A stretch of 64,000 nt of DNA from NCBI RefSeq assembly GCF_005221385.1, contig NZ_CP039903.1, positions 62,001-126,000 of the forward strand, in the 5' to 3' direction. Below, piece after piece: positions 1 through 9,551 of the stretch; within the stretch, counting starts at the first letter, position 1, and every line of letters begins with the position of its first letter. The notes below the pieces were generated by a model, which saw only the letters and a program-made list of their open reading frames with translations, was not told the DNA's origin and searched no databases. The translations under genes were made by a program, and so were the position numbers. The stretch comes from Agrobacterium tumefaciens. GTDB taxonomy: Bacteria; Pseudomonadota; Alphaproteobacteria; Rhizobiales; Rhizobiaceae.

Positions 1-1662
1 CTGGAAACCGCGCGGCTTGCCCGCGAGGCCAGCCCGCAGGCGGCCAACCTGCAGGGCAACAACGACGCGAACCGGGCCAACCGCAAAGCCTATCAGGCGG
101 AAATCGATGCAGTCGTAAAGAATGACATTGCCGAACTTGAGGCAGTCAAGGCCGGCATCGACGGTTTTGTAACGACGACATTCTGGCTGGTCATCATCGT
201 CACCGGCAGCGGCATATTGGCCGGCGCGGCCTTCGGTCTTTATATTGGAGCCCGGCAGCTGAGCGCGCCCATCCGCAGGGTTTCGGAAGTGATGAACGCC
301 GTGGCTGACGGAAATCTGGACGCGGATGTGCCTTATCTCGGCCAGAACGACGAGATCGGTGAAATGGCGGCGGCCGTTGAAGTCTTCAAGAAGAACGGCC
401 GCGAAGTGCGCCGCATGAACGCCCAGGAAACCGCCATGCGCGCCAAGAGCGACGATCTTCAGGCCGGCATGGCCATCGTCGTCGATGCGGCTGCGGGAGG
501 CGATTTCAGCCGCCGCATCAACAAGGATTACGGTGACGAAAACCTCAACCGTTTCGCTGCAACGATCAACGCGCTGCTCACCGGGGTAGATAATGGCGTC
601 TCGGAGACCAGCCGCGTCATCGAAAGTCTGGCACGCGGCGATCTGACGGAAAAGATGGACGGTGAGTTCCGCGGCGTGTTTGCCGAACTCCAGGCCAACG
701 TCAACCAGACGCTGTCCAAGCTGCGGGAAACGATGCGCGAGGTGCGCAGCAGCACGGAAGGCATCAGCGGCAACGCAAACGAATTGCGCTCGGCGGCCGA
801 CGATCTGTCGAAGCGGACGGAACAGCAGGCCGCCGCGCTGGAAGAGACGTCCGCCGCGCTGGACGAGATCACCGCCGTCGTTCGCAATTCCACTGATCGT
901 GCGCAGGAAGCCAGCACCATGGTGGCCGAGACCAAGCAGAAGACGGAAGAATCCGCCAGTGTCGTGCGCGATGCCGTCTCCGCCATGGATCGCATCGAGC
1001 ACGCTTCCCGTGAAATCAGCCAGATCATCAACGTCATTGACGAGATCGCCTTCCAGACCAACCTTCTGGCGCTGAATGCGGGTGTGGAAGCTGCCCGCGC
1101 CGGCGAGGCGGGCAAGGGTTTCGCCGTCGTCGCCCAGGAAGTGCGCGAACTGGCGCAGCGTTCCGCCACCGCCGCAAAGGACATCAAGGCGCTGATCACC
1201 AAATCCGGTCAGGAAGTGGGACGCGGCGTATCGCTGGTGCAGAAAACCGGTAGCGCGTTGAACGAGATCGAGACCCGTGTTCTCGCGATCAATGACCACA
1301 TCCATTCGATTGCCACTGCAGCGCGGGAACAGTCCACCGGCTTGCACGAGGTCAATACGGCGATCAACCAGATGGATCAGGTAACGCAGCGCAATGCCGC
1401 CATGGTGGAAGAAACGTCGGCCGCAACCCACAAGCTGAGCAATGAAGCGGGACATCTCGTGACGCTGGTGTCGCGCTTCAAGGTTGGCGCTGAGGATGCT
1501 CCGCACCACACGCGGATCGAGCAGCCGATGCGACCCGTGGCGGTATCCGGCAGAGCGGCGGCTGTCGCTTCTCCGGCCCGCAAATTGATGAACAGCGTCA
1601 GCCGCGCCCTCAATGCCCAGCCGGCCGCCACACCGGCGCATGGCGACTGGCAGGAGTTCTGA
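1..1662 (+). CDS. Methyl-accepting chemotaxis protein (5' end outside window)
   Basis: The reading frame is open from base 1, so the periplasmic sensor and first membrane segment lie outside the window. What is visible is the end of the periplasmic region, a membrane segment (about bases 180-250), a HAMP domain, and the cytoplasmic signalling domain. The highly conserved hairpin tip ([20 protein letters not shown]) lies around bases 1042-1101. The protein signals ligand occupancy to CheA/CheW. It ends in GDWQEF, an aromatic pentapeptide-like tail of the kind that tethers CheR/CheB, so it may be a high-abundance type receptor. The ligand cannot be inferred. A strong terminator follows. Confidence 0.93.
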   Translation: METARLAREASPQAANLQGNNDANRANRKAYQAEIDAVVKNDIAELEAVKAGIDGFVTTTFWLVIIVTGSGILAGAAFGLYIGARQLSAPIRRVSEVMNAVADGNLDADVPYLGQNDEIGEMAAAVEVFKKNGREVRRMNAQETAMRAKSDDLQAGMAIVVDAAAGGDFSRRINKDYGDENLNRFAATINALLTGVDNGVSETSRVIESLARGDLTEKMDGEFRGVFAELQANVNQTLSKLRETMREVRSSTEGISGNANELRSAADDLSKRTEQQAAALEETSAALDEITAVVRNSTDRAQEASTMVAETKQKTEESASVVRDAVSAMDRIEHASREISQIINVIDEIAFQTNLLALNAGVEAARAGEAGKGFAVVAQEVRELAQRSATAAKDIKALITKSGQEVGRGVSLVQKTGSALNEIETRVLAINDHIHSIATAAREQSTGLHEVNTAINQMDQVTQRNAAMVEETSAATHKLSNEAGHLVTLVSRFKVGAEDAPHHTRIEQPMRPVAVSGRAAAVASPARKLMNSVSRALNAQPAATPAHGDWQEF

Positions 1663-1702
1663 GAAAGCCGATCTGCGTTTCTCGTGAGACCCGCTATCCG
1701 TA

Positions 1703-1734
1703 AAACGCCGCCTTCGGGCGGCGTTTGTTTTTTG
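1703..1734 (+). terminator. Rho-independent terminator of the chemoreceptor gene
   Basis: A perfect 10-bp stem (AAACGCCGCC / GGCGGCGTTT) closes a TTCG tetraloop and is followed by GTTTTTT. Confidence 0.9.
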
Positions 1735-1855
1735 CGCCGATGAAAACGTTTATTTTGCAGTGCATTGGAAAAATGTCAGTTAGGTCCTATTATCATGCGT
1801 GCATATAAACCGAGCCGTTCAACCGAAGCGGCGGCGCGCATAGGATCAGGGCCAG

Positions 1856-3331
1856 GTGTTATCTAAAGGCGTAGACAGCTTGGACCGCACGGAGGACAAT
1901 CCGGTGCACTGCATGCCGGGATTGACCGCTGGTCTTTCGGGGCGCCTGCTGTTGCTCACGGTCATTTTCGTGATGATCGCCGAAGTACTGATCTTTGTGC
2001 CTTCCGTCGCCAATATGCGTCTGTCATGGCTGCGTGACCGCCTGAACACGGCGGCTGCCGCCGGCGCGGTGATTGACGGCTTGCAGGCTGAATTGCCACG
2101 AAGCGTGCAGAACGACACGCTGATGGCAACCGGGGCAAAGCTTATTGCGCTGCGCAAGGACGGCACGTCGCGCCTGCTCGCGGTGGCGGAAACGCCACCC
2201 GGGGTGGACGAGCAATATGATCTTTCCGATGTTTCACAGCTGGCGGCGGTTCGGGATGCGTTTTCCACATTGCTGTTCGGCGGCAACCGCATCATCCGCG
2301 TTTTCGATGTCGTCGGCGACAGTGACACCATCATCGAGCTGGTGCTCGGCGAAAACAAGCTGCGGGCAGCCATGCTCGCTTATGCGCGCAATGTGTTCCT
2401 GATCTCTATCGTCCTGTCACTCATCACCGCCGGCCTCATCTTTATCTCCATCAACCGCATCATGATCCGGCCCATACGCCGGTTGACGCTTGGCATGCAG
2501 CATTTCTCGGAAGATCCCGGCAATCCGGAGCGCATCTTCGTGCCCGAGGAAGGGACCGATGAACTGGCGGTTGCGGGGCGTCACCTCGCCGACATGCAGA
2601 CGGAACTGCAAAAAACGCTCAGGCAACAGAAGAACCTCGTTGATCTCGGCCTCGCCGTTTCGAAGATCAACCACGACATGCGCAACATCCTCTCATCCGC
2701 GCAGCTCATGTCGGACCGGCTGGTGGATGCCAAGGATCCGATGGTCCGCAGTTTCGCTCCGAAACTGCTGCGCACCATCGACCGCGCCGTGGCCTATACG
2801 GGTGAAGTTCTGGCCTATGGGCAGGCAACGGAGGGCGCCCCAAAACGCAAGACGGTCCATTTAAGCCTTCTGGTTCGGGATGTGCGCGATATTCTGGCGC
2901 TTGAGCCGGAAAGCGGCATCGAGTTTCATGACAGCGTGCCCAGCGATCTGACCGTTGACGCGGATGCCGAGCAGCTGTTCCGGGTGATCCACAATCTCTG
3001 TCGCAACGCCGTTCAGGCCCTGCAATCGGATGCGACAAATACCGTGCCGCGACATCTGTCCATTGCTGCTCAAAGGGCCGGCAGCGTCGTCAGCATCGTC
3101 ATCGACGACAACGGGCCGGGAATGCCGCGTAAAGCAAAGGAGAACCTGTTTTCCGCTTTCCGCGGATCGGCCCGCTCCGGCGGCACGGGCCTCGGCCTCG
3201 TCATCGCCCGCGAACTGGTGCTTGCCCATGGCGGCACCATAGCACTTGTCGAGAAGCCCGGCCCAGGCACGCAGTTCCGCATTGAGATCACTGACCGCGC
3301 CGCCACTGTGCAGGCGGCCAGAACCGCCTGA
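1856..3331 (+). CDS. Orphan membrane sensor histidine kinase
   Basis: About 491 aa. It has two hydrophobic segments (residues about 28-48 and 180-202) flanking a periplasmic domain, then HAMP and a phosphoacceptor region in which the histidine lies in an HDMRN motif (about H273). The ATPase domain has an N-box (NLCRNAVQAL), DDNGPGM and GTGLGL. It should autophosphorylate in response to an envelope signal, but no response regulator is adjacent, so the partner is unknown. HDMRN replaces the common HELRT-type box, which marks a divergent kinase subfamily. The start used is GTG 1856, in a weak SD context (AGG, GCCAG); an in-frame ATG near 1913 is possible. Confidence 0.85.
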   Translation: MLSKGVDSLDRTEDNPVHCMPGLTAGLSGRLLLLTVIFVMIAEVLIFVPSVANMRLSWLRDRLNTAAAAGAVIDGLQAELPRSVQNDTLMATGAKLIALRKDGTSRLLAVAETPPGVDEQYDLSDVSQLAAVRDAFSTLLFGGNRIIRVFDVVGDSDTIIELVLGENKLRAAMLAYARNVFLISIVLSLITAGLIFISINRIMIRPIRRLTLGMQHFSEDPGNPERIFVPEEGTDELAVAGRHLADMQTELQKTLRQQKNLVDLGLAVSKINHDMRNILSSAQLMSDRLVDAKDPMVRSFAPKLLRTIDRAVAYTGEVLAYGQATEGAPKRKTVHLSLLVRDVRDILALEPESGIEFHDSVPSDLTVDADAEQLFRVIHNLCRNAVQALQSDATNTVPRHLSIAAQRAGSVVSIVIDDNGPGMPRKAKENLFSAFRGSARSGGTGLGLVIARELVLAHGGTIALVEKPGPGTQFRIEITDRAATVQAARTA

Positions 3332-3548
3332 AAATTCCCTGAGCCAACGGCCCTCAGTCATCGGCGCGCCCGCTGGAAAAAGGGCAGTGTGCACCGCTTC
3401 GAAAACGGCCTCTATGGAATTTCTTTTGTAATCAATGAGATAAATGAATTGCTGCGGAAAAATGACAATTTCGAAACGAAATCGCTTGCAATCGGAATGA
3501 GGACGTTTTAGAGGATCGCCACGCCACCGGAAACGACCGGAACGGCAC

Positions 3549-3625
3549 GCACCCGTAGCTCAGCTGGATAGAGCACCAGACTACGAATCTGGGGGTCAGG
3601 AGTTCGAATCTCTTCGGGTGCGCCA
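3549..3625 (+). tRNA. tRNA-Arg(ACG)
   Basis: The 77-nt cloverleaf has acceptor arms GCACCCG/CGGGTGC, a D-arm, an anticodon loop CTACGAA (anticodon ACG), TTCGAAT in the T-loop and an encoded CCA end. Confidence 0.97.
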
Positions 3626-4113
3626 TTTCTCTTCCCATAAAACTTTAGATAAGACCCAAGTCAATCGTTGCTGTGGCGCAGCCTCATCCGCATAGTTTGG
3701 CTCCGCATGAGCGCTGCCATTCTTGCATCGGCGACGAGGCTCTGCGCGCCCAACAAACTTCGAATCACTCGAAGTCTCTGGGTCACCAGATGGCCCAGAG
3801 TAAAAGTCATGTTGGAAGCGGACACGTTTGCGGGTTCGATTTCGAGACATCACGACTGCGCCGCCTCTGCAATTGAGGTGCGGCATGGCAGCGGCGAGAT
3901 TTTAGCCAAAATGAGGTCGCTTGTGATTCCCGCCATGGCTTTAGGAGCTGAGTGCTCCAAGGCGGTTTTAAGCCGAGAAATGCCAGCTTCGCATATTTGG
4001 GAATAAACCCCTACATATTAGTGGTTTTGGTGAAAGCCCGTATTACAACGCTTGGCGGTGAGCCGGGTTTGCCTGGCTTTTTGATGTCACCGAACTTTCC
4101 GCAAACCTTCGTC
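3626..4113. other. Intergenic stretch with no convincing gene
   Basis: About 490 bases between tRNA-Arg and the ABC-importer promoter. Open frames exist on both strands but show no recognisable domain, no good ribosome-binding site and atypical composition. The segment directly abuts a tRNA 3' end, so it could be a decayed insertion, but no repeat of the tRNA end was found on its far side. Confidence 0.5.
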
Positions 4114-4130
4114 ATATTGTCATACAATAT
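4114..4130. promoter_or_regulatory. Palindromic operator upstream of the ABC importer operon
   Basis: A perfect 7-bp inverted repeat, ATATTGT-CAT-ACAATAT, ends 31 bases before the ATG of the ATPase gene. The core TTGTCATACAA resembles operators of GntR/FCD-type repressors. The regulator is not in the neighbourhood. Confidence 0.5.
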
Positions 4131-4161
4131 AAGCATATGCGCTCCAGAAAAGGAGCGCAGA

Positions 4162-5307
4162 ATGACGCCACAATCACTTGAGCTTTCAGGAATCGGCAAA
4201 GGCTTCGGGGCTGACGATGTTCTGAAAGAGATCGATCTCTCCATCCGTCCCGGGGAATTTTTGTCCCTCGTCGGCATGTCTGGCTGCGGCAAGTCCACGC
4301 TGCTGCGCATCATTGCCGGGCTGGAGACGCCGGATCGCGGTTCGGTATCGATCGGCGGGCAGGACGTGACGGAGATTGATCCGAGCGACCGCAATCTGGC
4401 GATGGTTTTTCAGTCCTACGCGCTTTACCCCCATATGAATGTCCGCCAGAACATCGCGACGCCGCTGCGTATGCGGCGTTTGCCGTTTGCCGCGCGTCTG
4501 CCGCTGATCGGACGCATGATGGCGCCGGCCGAAACATTGCGCGATATCGACGCCGCCGTCGAACAGGCGGCCGAGACCCTGCAGATCGCGCATCTGCTGG
4601 ACCGCAAACCGGCGCAGCTTTCCGGTGGTCAGCGCCAGCGTGTTGCGCTCGCCCGGGCGCTGGTGCGCTCGCCTGCCGCATTCCTGATGGACGAGCCGCT
4701 TTCCAACCTTGATGCCAAGCTTCGCGCCCATATGCGCGAGGAGCTGGCCGGGCTGCATCGGCGGCTGGGTGCAACCTTCATCTACGTCACCCACGACCAG
4801 ATCGAAGCCATGACCATGTCCGACCGCCTCGCCTTGATGTCGGAAGGCCGGATCGAGCAGCTCGGTACGCCGGATGAGCTTTACCGGAAGCCTGCAACGC
4901 TGACCGTCGCTCGCTTTATCGGCACGCCGTCGATCAATCTGCTGCCGGTCGAAATCGATACGCTCGGCAAGATCACCGCTTTCGGTCGTGATCTGGGCAT
5001 CGACACGGCAGTTCGCGACGCTGGCCCCGCGACCCTCGGTCTGCGCGCCGAAGATCTGCGTCCGGGTGCCGAAGGTTTTGCCGTGCGCGTGGTCCGCAGC
5101 GAAACCCACGGGGCGGATCGCTTCGTCAGCTGCCGTCTTCTCAGCGACGAGACGGTCGCCATCACCCTGCGTCAGGGTGCGGGCGAGGCACTGGAGGCCG
5201 ATGCGCATGGCGTGCTGAACCTCGGTTTTACCCCGGAAAGCGCTCATCTTTTTGCCGCCGATGGCCTGCGCCGCAAGACGACGGTGCGTGAACGGGTGCC
5301 GGCATGA
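4162..5307 (+). CDS. ABC importer ATPase, MalK/UgpC type
   Basis: 381 aa. It energises uptake through the two downstream permeases. Visible motifs are Walker A GMSGCGKST, signature LSGGQRQR, Walker B FLMDEPLSNLD and the H-loop VTHDQ. The C-terminal TOBE-like extension of about 130 residues is typical of CUT1 sugar or glycerol-phosphate ATPases. ATG 4162 is chosen because AAAGGAGCG precedes it and homology begins there; the open frame extends further upstream without support. It overlaps the next gene by ATGA, so translation is coupled. Confidence 0.93.
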   Translation: MTPQSLELSGIGKGFGADDVLKEIDLSIRPGEFLSLVGMSGCGKSTLLRIIAGLETPDRGSVSIGGQDVTEIDPSDRNLAMVFQSYALYPHMNVRQNIATPLRMRRLPFAARLPLIGRMMAPAETLRDIDAAVEQAAETLQIAHLLDRKPAQLSGGQRQRVALARALVRSPAAFLMDEPLSNLDAKLRAHMREELAGLHRRLGATFIYVTHDQIEAMTMSDRLALMSEGRIEQLGTPDELYRKPATLTVARFIGTPSINLLPVEIDTLGKITAFGRDLGIDTAVRDAGPATLGLRAEDLRPGAEGFAVRVVRSETHGADRFVSCRLLSDETVAITLRQGAGEALEADAHGVLNLGFTPESAHLFAADGLRRKTTVRERVPA

Positions 5308-6230
5308 CGGTTGTTGATGCTTCCATGACCGCGCGTGCCAAATCCCGTCCACGCCTGTCCAAGGCGGACCGGCGGATGATCTGGCGCGGCCTGATGTTTG
5401 CCGCCCCTGCAAGCCTGCTGCTTCTAGCCATCTATGTTGTTCCGATGCTGGTTCTCGCCGGGTTTTCCGTCACGGATTACCAGCTCGGCGCGCTCTCCAC
5501 GCGCTTCGTCGGCCTCGGCAACTTCGTAAAAGCATTTCAGGACCCGGTTTTCCTGCGTGCGTTGACGAATACCGCCATCTACGCGGTCATCGTCATCCCC
5601 TTCGGCGTGTTTCTGGCGCTTGGCGTGGCCCTGCTCGTCTATAATCGCAAGCGCAGCCGTGCCTTCTGGGAAGTCGCCTATTTTCTTCCCGTCACCGCAA
5701 CCCTCGTCGCCATGGCGACCGTGTGGCAATTCCTGCTGCACCCTTCGCTCGGCCCGGTGAATGCCGCGATCAAATGGCTGGGTTTCGAACCCGTCGCCTT
5801 CCTTTCCAATCCCGTCCTCCTCATTCCCACCATGGCGCTGATCGGCATCTGGCAGGTTCTGGGCTTCAACGTGGTGCTGTTCCTTGCCGGCCTTACCGCC
5901 ATTTCGAAGGATCTGCATGAGGCGGCGCGGCTAGACGGTGCAAAGAACCCCATAGACCGGTTCCTGACGGTGACATGGCCAATGCTTGGGCCGACGACCA
6001 TGTTCGTGGTGGTCACCACCTCCATCTCGGCCTTCAAGGTATTCGAGACGGTCGCCGTGCTGACCAAGGGCCGCTTCGGTTCGGAAACCCTGCTGTTCGA
6101 TCTTTATCTTGAGGGTTTCGAATATTCCAACACCGGTTATGCGGCGGCGCTGACCATTATCTTCCTCGCAATCGTGCTGGTCCTGTCGATAGGCCAGACG
6201 CTGCATATGGACCGGAAGGTGCATTACTGA
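5304..6230 (+). CDS. ABC importer permease, MalF/UgpA type
   Basis: 308 aa with six hydrophobic segments after a short charged N-terminus. The EAA loop (EAARLDGAKNPIDRFLTVTW) lies around residue 210 and contacts the ATPase. It forms the inner-membrane channel with the next gene. It overlaps its neighbours at both ends (ATGA upstream, TGATG downstream), a tightly coupled operon. Confidence 0.92.
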   Translation: MTVVDASMTARAKSRPRLSKADRRMIWRGLMFAAPASLLLLAIYVVPMLVLAGFSVTDYQLGALSTRFVGLGNFVKAFQDPVFLRALTNTAIYAVIVIPFGVFLALGVALLVYNRKRSRAFWEVAYFLPVTATLVAMATVWQFLLHPSLGPVNAAIKWLGFEPVAFLSNPVLLIPTMALIGIWQVLGFNVVLFLAGLTAISKDLHEAARLDGAKNPIDRFLTVTWPMLGPTTMFVVVTTSISAFKVFETVAVLTKGRFGSETLLFDLYLEGFEYSNTGYAAALTIIFLAIVLVLSIGQTLHMDRKVHY

Positions 6231-7051
6231 TGGGCGCTCTCCGCAAATATTTCCCGCATCTGGTCCTGGCGCTCGGCGCATTCGTGATGCTCCTGCCGTT
6301 TTACTGGATGATGCTGACGTCGATCCGCTCACCGGCGGAAATATTCAACGTCTCGCTCTGGCCGATCCCGGAAAAATTCGACGCGGTGGAAAACTATGCC
6401 CGGGCTGCGGGACAGGTGCCGATGGCGCGCTTCATGCTGAACGGCGTCATCGTCTGCGTCGGCATCCTCATTGTTCAGGTGCTGACCTCGGTTCCGGCGG
6501 CCTATGCACTGGCGAAGCTCAGGTTTCCGGGCCGCAAGCTGCTCCTGGGTCTCGTCATCGCGGCGCTCTGCGTGCCCATTCAGGCGCTGGCGCTGCCGCT
6601 TTTCGTCGGGCTGGCGAAAACGCAGCTCCTCAACACCTATTTCGCAATGATGATGCCGTTCTTCCTCTCGGTCTTCGCAATCTTCCTGTTCAACCAGTCC
6701 TTCCGCAGCTACCCGGATGAAATCATCGAGGCGGCACGCATGGATGGTTTTTCGGAAATGGAAATTTGCTGGGGGCTCGTCCTGCGCGGCTCGCTGCCTT
6801 CGCTCGCCGCTTTCTCGGTCTTCTCGCTCGTCGCCCACTGGAACGACCTTTATTGGCCGATGATCGTGGTTTCCGACACCAATCTCGCCCCGCCGCCGCT
6901 CGGCATGATGTTCTTTGCCGACGTCGAATCCGGCGCCAATTACGGTGCGCTTATGGCGGGCGCCACACTGATTACCGCGCCGATGGTGCTGTGCTTCCTC
7001 CTCGCACGGCGGCACTTCATCGCCGGTATTACCATGACCGGCGTCAAGTGA
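6230..7051 (+). CDS. ABC importer permease, MalG/UgpE type
   Basis: 273 aa with six hydrophobic segments. The EAA loop (EAARMDGFSEMEICWGLVLR) lies around residue 165. It is the second half of the transport channel. It starts at the ATG of TGATG, sharing one base with the preceding stop codon. Confidence 0.92.
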   Translation: MGALRKYFPHLVLALGAFVMLLPFYWMMLTSIRSPAEIFNVSLWPIPEKFDAVENYARAAGQVPMARFMLNGVIVCVGILIVQVLTSVPAAYALAKLRFPGRKLLLGLVIAALCVPIQALALPLFVGLAKTQLLNTYFAMMMPFFLSVFAIFLFNQSFRSYPDEIIEAARMDGFSEMEICWGLVLRGSLPSLAAFSVFSLVAHWNDLYWPMIVVSDTNLAPPPLGMMFFADVESGANYGALMAGATLITAPMVLCFLLARRHFIAGITMTGVK

Positions 7052-7092
7052 CGCCGTTCACACTCCTCCTCCCAACCTCTCTGGAGACTGAT

Positions 7093-8385
7093 ATGAAACT
7101 CAACCGACGCGCTGTGGTGAGCGGTCTGGCACTCGGCATGGCTTTTGCAGGCCTTGCACAGCCGGCTCTGGCCAATGAAATCACGCTGAACGTTCTCTAC
7201 AACCTGCCGGGCTTCACCAAGTTCCATCAGCCGTTGGCCGATGAATTCATGAAGAAGAACCCGGATGTGAAGATCAACTTCCTTGCCCCGGCCGCCGGTT
7301 ACAACGAAGGCCAGCAGCAGGTTCTGCGCTCTGCCGTCACTGGCAATCTGCCCGATGTTTATTTCTCGGGTTACAACCTGACGGCGGAACTGGTGCACAC
7401 GCTCGCACCGCGCAACCAGATCACCGATCTCGGCCCGTTCATCCAGGCTGAAGGCGGTCAGGCCTTCCTCGACAAGAACTACAGCCCGAAGATGGCCGCT
7501 CTCGGCCAGATCGACGGCAAGCAATACGGCCTGCCGGTCAACGCGTCTTCGCCGATCATCTACATCAACGCCGACCTCGTCACCAAGGCTGGCGGCGACC
7601 CGGACAAGATGCCGACGACCTTCCCGGAACTCATCGCTCTCGCCAAGAAGATCAAGGCTCTCGATGCCAAGTTTGCCGGCATGAGCTACGACATCAACGG
7701 CTGGCCGGATGACTGGTTGTGGCAGGCGCTGGTCTTCGAACAGGGTGGTAAGCTCGTTGACGAAAAGACCAAGACCGTTGCCTTCGACAATGAGATCGGT
7801 CTCAACGCCCTGAAGATGGCCCGCCAGTTCGTCACCGAAGGTGGCCAGAACCTGCTCGACTGGGACCAGTCGCGCCAGCAGTTCGGTGCAGGCCTCACCG
7901 GCTTCATCTTCTCGACCCCGGCCCATGTTCAGACGATCCAGGGTCTGGTTGGCGACCGCTTCAAGCTGAAGACGGCGACCTTCCCGCTCGACAACAAGGA
8001 AAAGGGCGGCGTGCCGACCGGCGGCAACTCTGCCGTTATCCTGACGCAGGAAAAAGCCAAGCAGGATGCTGCCTGGAAATACCTGAAGTGGATCACCGGT
8101 CCGGAAGCGCAGAACACCATCGTTCGCATCACCGGTTACCTGCCGACCAACAAGCTGGCAACCGGTCCGGACTTCCTCGCTCCCTATTATGTCGAGAACC
8201 CGAATGTGAAGACCGCTTCGCTGCAGGCCGACCGTTCGCTGCCTTGGGCCGGTTATCCGGGTGGTGATTCCGTCCGCATCTGGCGCACACAGCGCGACAT
8301 CATCGGCACCGTCATGCGCGGTGAGGTGACGCCGGAAGCCGGTCTCAAGCAAGTTGTCGAACAGACCAACGCCCTGCTGAAATAA
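7093..8385 (+). CDS. Periplasmic solute-binding protein of the ABC importer
   Basis: 430 aa, extracellular solute-binding family 1. The signal peptide has a twin arginine (NRRAVVSG), a hydrophobic core and an ALA cleavage site near residue 28, so Tat export is possible though Sec is not excluded. GGAG precedes ATG 7093. Family 1 proteins bind sugars or glycerol phosphates. The operon ends in a phosphodiesterase, which points to a phosphodiester or glycerol-phosphate type ligand, but this is inference and the ligand is not identifiable from sequence. Confidence 0.9.
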   Translation: MKLNRRAVVSGLALGMAFAGLAQPALANEITLNVLYNLPGFTKFHQPLADEFMKKNPDVKINFLAPAAGYNEGQQQVLRSAVTGNLPDVYFSGYNLTAELVHTLAPRNQITDLGPFIQAEGGQAFLDKNYSPKMAALGQIDGKQYGLPVNASSPIIYINADLVTKAGGDPDKMPTTFPELIALAKKIKALDAKFAGMSYDINGWPDDWLWQALVFEQGGKLVDEKTKTVAFDNEIGLNALKMARQFVTEGGQNLLDWDQSRQQFGAGLTGFIFSTPAHVQTIQGLVGDRFKLKTATFPLDNKEKGGVPTGGNSAVILTQEKAKQDAAWKYLKWITGPEAQNTIVRITGYLPTNKLATGPDFLAPYYVENPNVKTASLQADRSLPWAGYPGGDSVRIWRTQRDIIGTVMRGEVTPEAGLKQVVEQTNALLK

Positions 8386-8402
8386 GCAGATCCCCTGAAA
8401 GA

Positions 8403-8434
8403 GGCTGCGGGGAAATCCGTTCCCGCAGCCATTT
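8403..8434 (+). terminator. Hairpin between binding-protein and phosphodiesterase genes
   Basis: A 9-bp stem (GGCTGCGGG / CCCGCAGCC) with a 10-base loop is followed by ATTTT. It sits inside the operon, so it probably acts as a partial terminator or a 3' stabiliser that keeps the binding protein in excess. Confidence 0.7.
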
Positions 8435-8452
8435 TGTGCAGAAAGACCTGTT

Positions 8453-9253
8453 ATGAAGATCATCCAGATCACCGACACCCATCTCGTACCGCCCGGCATC
8501 GCTGTAAACGGCGTCGATCCGGAAAAGCAGCTGCGCGCGGCGGTGGCCGATATTGTCGAAAAACATGCCGACGCCGATCTTCTTGTCATGACGGGCGATC
8601 TTTGCAACTACGGCGAGCCGGAAGCCTATGAACTGCTGCGCGATATTCTCGCGCCCGTCTCCGTCCCCGTGCGGCTGATGCTTGGCAACCACGACCGACG
8701 TCCGGAATTCGTTGTAGCTTTCCCGGAACAGCCGCGCGACGACAATGGCTATATCCAGTCATTCATCGATACCGAATTCGGCCGCCTGCTGTTTCTCGAC
8801 AGCCACGAAGCGGATGTCATCGGCGGCAGGTATGGCGCGGATCGTCTGGCATGGTTGGAGCGTGCGCTGGAAAGCGCGGGCGAACTGCCGGTCACGGTGT
8901 TCATCCACCACCCGCCGATGGATTGCGGCATCCGCCATTTCGAACATATCGGCATGCATGATGATGGCGCCATCATGCGCCGCCTCGCGGCTCACCCGGC
9001 CGGTGTGCGTCATATCATCTTTGGTCACATCCATGTGCCTATGGCTGGTACGACGTCAGATGGCATAGCCTACAGTTCCGGTCAGGCCTGCGCGCATCGT
9101 TTCATTACCGATATCGATGTTCTCGATCCACTTTGGACGGGTGGCAACCCCTGTTACCGGGTCATCACGACAGGTGCATTTGGTCTGCGCGCCTATGATG
9201 CCGAAGTGGGGCAGGTTGTCCTCGGTCAGGCACCCATCTGTAAAGGCCCCTGA
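8453..9253 (+). CDS. Calcineurin-like metallophosphodiesterase (GpdQ/CpdA class)
   Basis: 266 aa. All metal-binding motifs of class III phosphodiesterases are present in order: DTH (residues 8-10), GDL, GNHD, HH and GHIH. The enzyme would hydrolyse a phosphodiester with a two-metal centre. Relatives include GpdQ glycerophosphodiesterase and cyclic-nucleotide PDEs, and sequence alone does not choose. No signal peptide is seen, so it is cytoplasmic. Its place at the end of an importer operon suggests it processes the imported compound. An imperfect hairpin follows at about 9269-9311. Confidence 0.88.
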   Translation: MKIIQITDTHLVPPGIAVNGVDPEKQLRAAVADIVEKHADADLLVMTGDLCNYGEPEAYELLRDILAPVSVPVRLMLGNHDRRPEFVVAFPEQPRDDNGYIQSFIDTEFGRLLFLDSHEADVIGGRYGADRLAWLERALESAGELPVTVFIHHPPMDCGIRHFEHIGMHDDGAIMRRLAAHPAGVRHIIFGHIHVPMAGTTSDGIAYSSGQACAHRFITDIDVLDPLWTGGNPCYRVITTGAFGLRAYDAEVGQVVLGQAPICKGP

Positions 9254-9551
9254 TCACGGGCGATTTTTGGCGATATGACGGGGCGGTTGCCCGCCTCATC
9301 ATATTTCGCCGCCGATACGATGCTACGGAAGCTCTCCGATTGGCGAGGCGGCGATGTCGCGAAGACCCCGCGGCCTGTAGCGCCGATGCACCACTTGCGG
9401 TTTCCTGAGCGAGATTTGATGGACTAAGGCCATGGTCCCGATCGCGCCCTTGATCTATGTCAGTTTCATCGGTGAAACTGCACGCCATAGTCGCCAGAGA
9501 AATGGCCAGCTTGATGTCGTGCCATCGTGAGTGCAGATCATGGAGAAGTGC

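Noticed and set aside
3596-4006. Open frames on both strands after tRNA-Arg
   Set aside because: One overlaps the tRNA and both have improbable composition; no domain or start signal.
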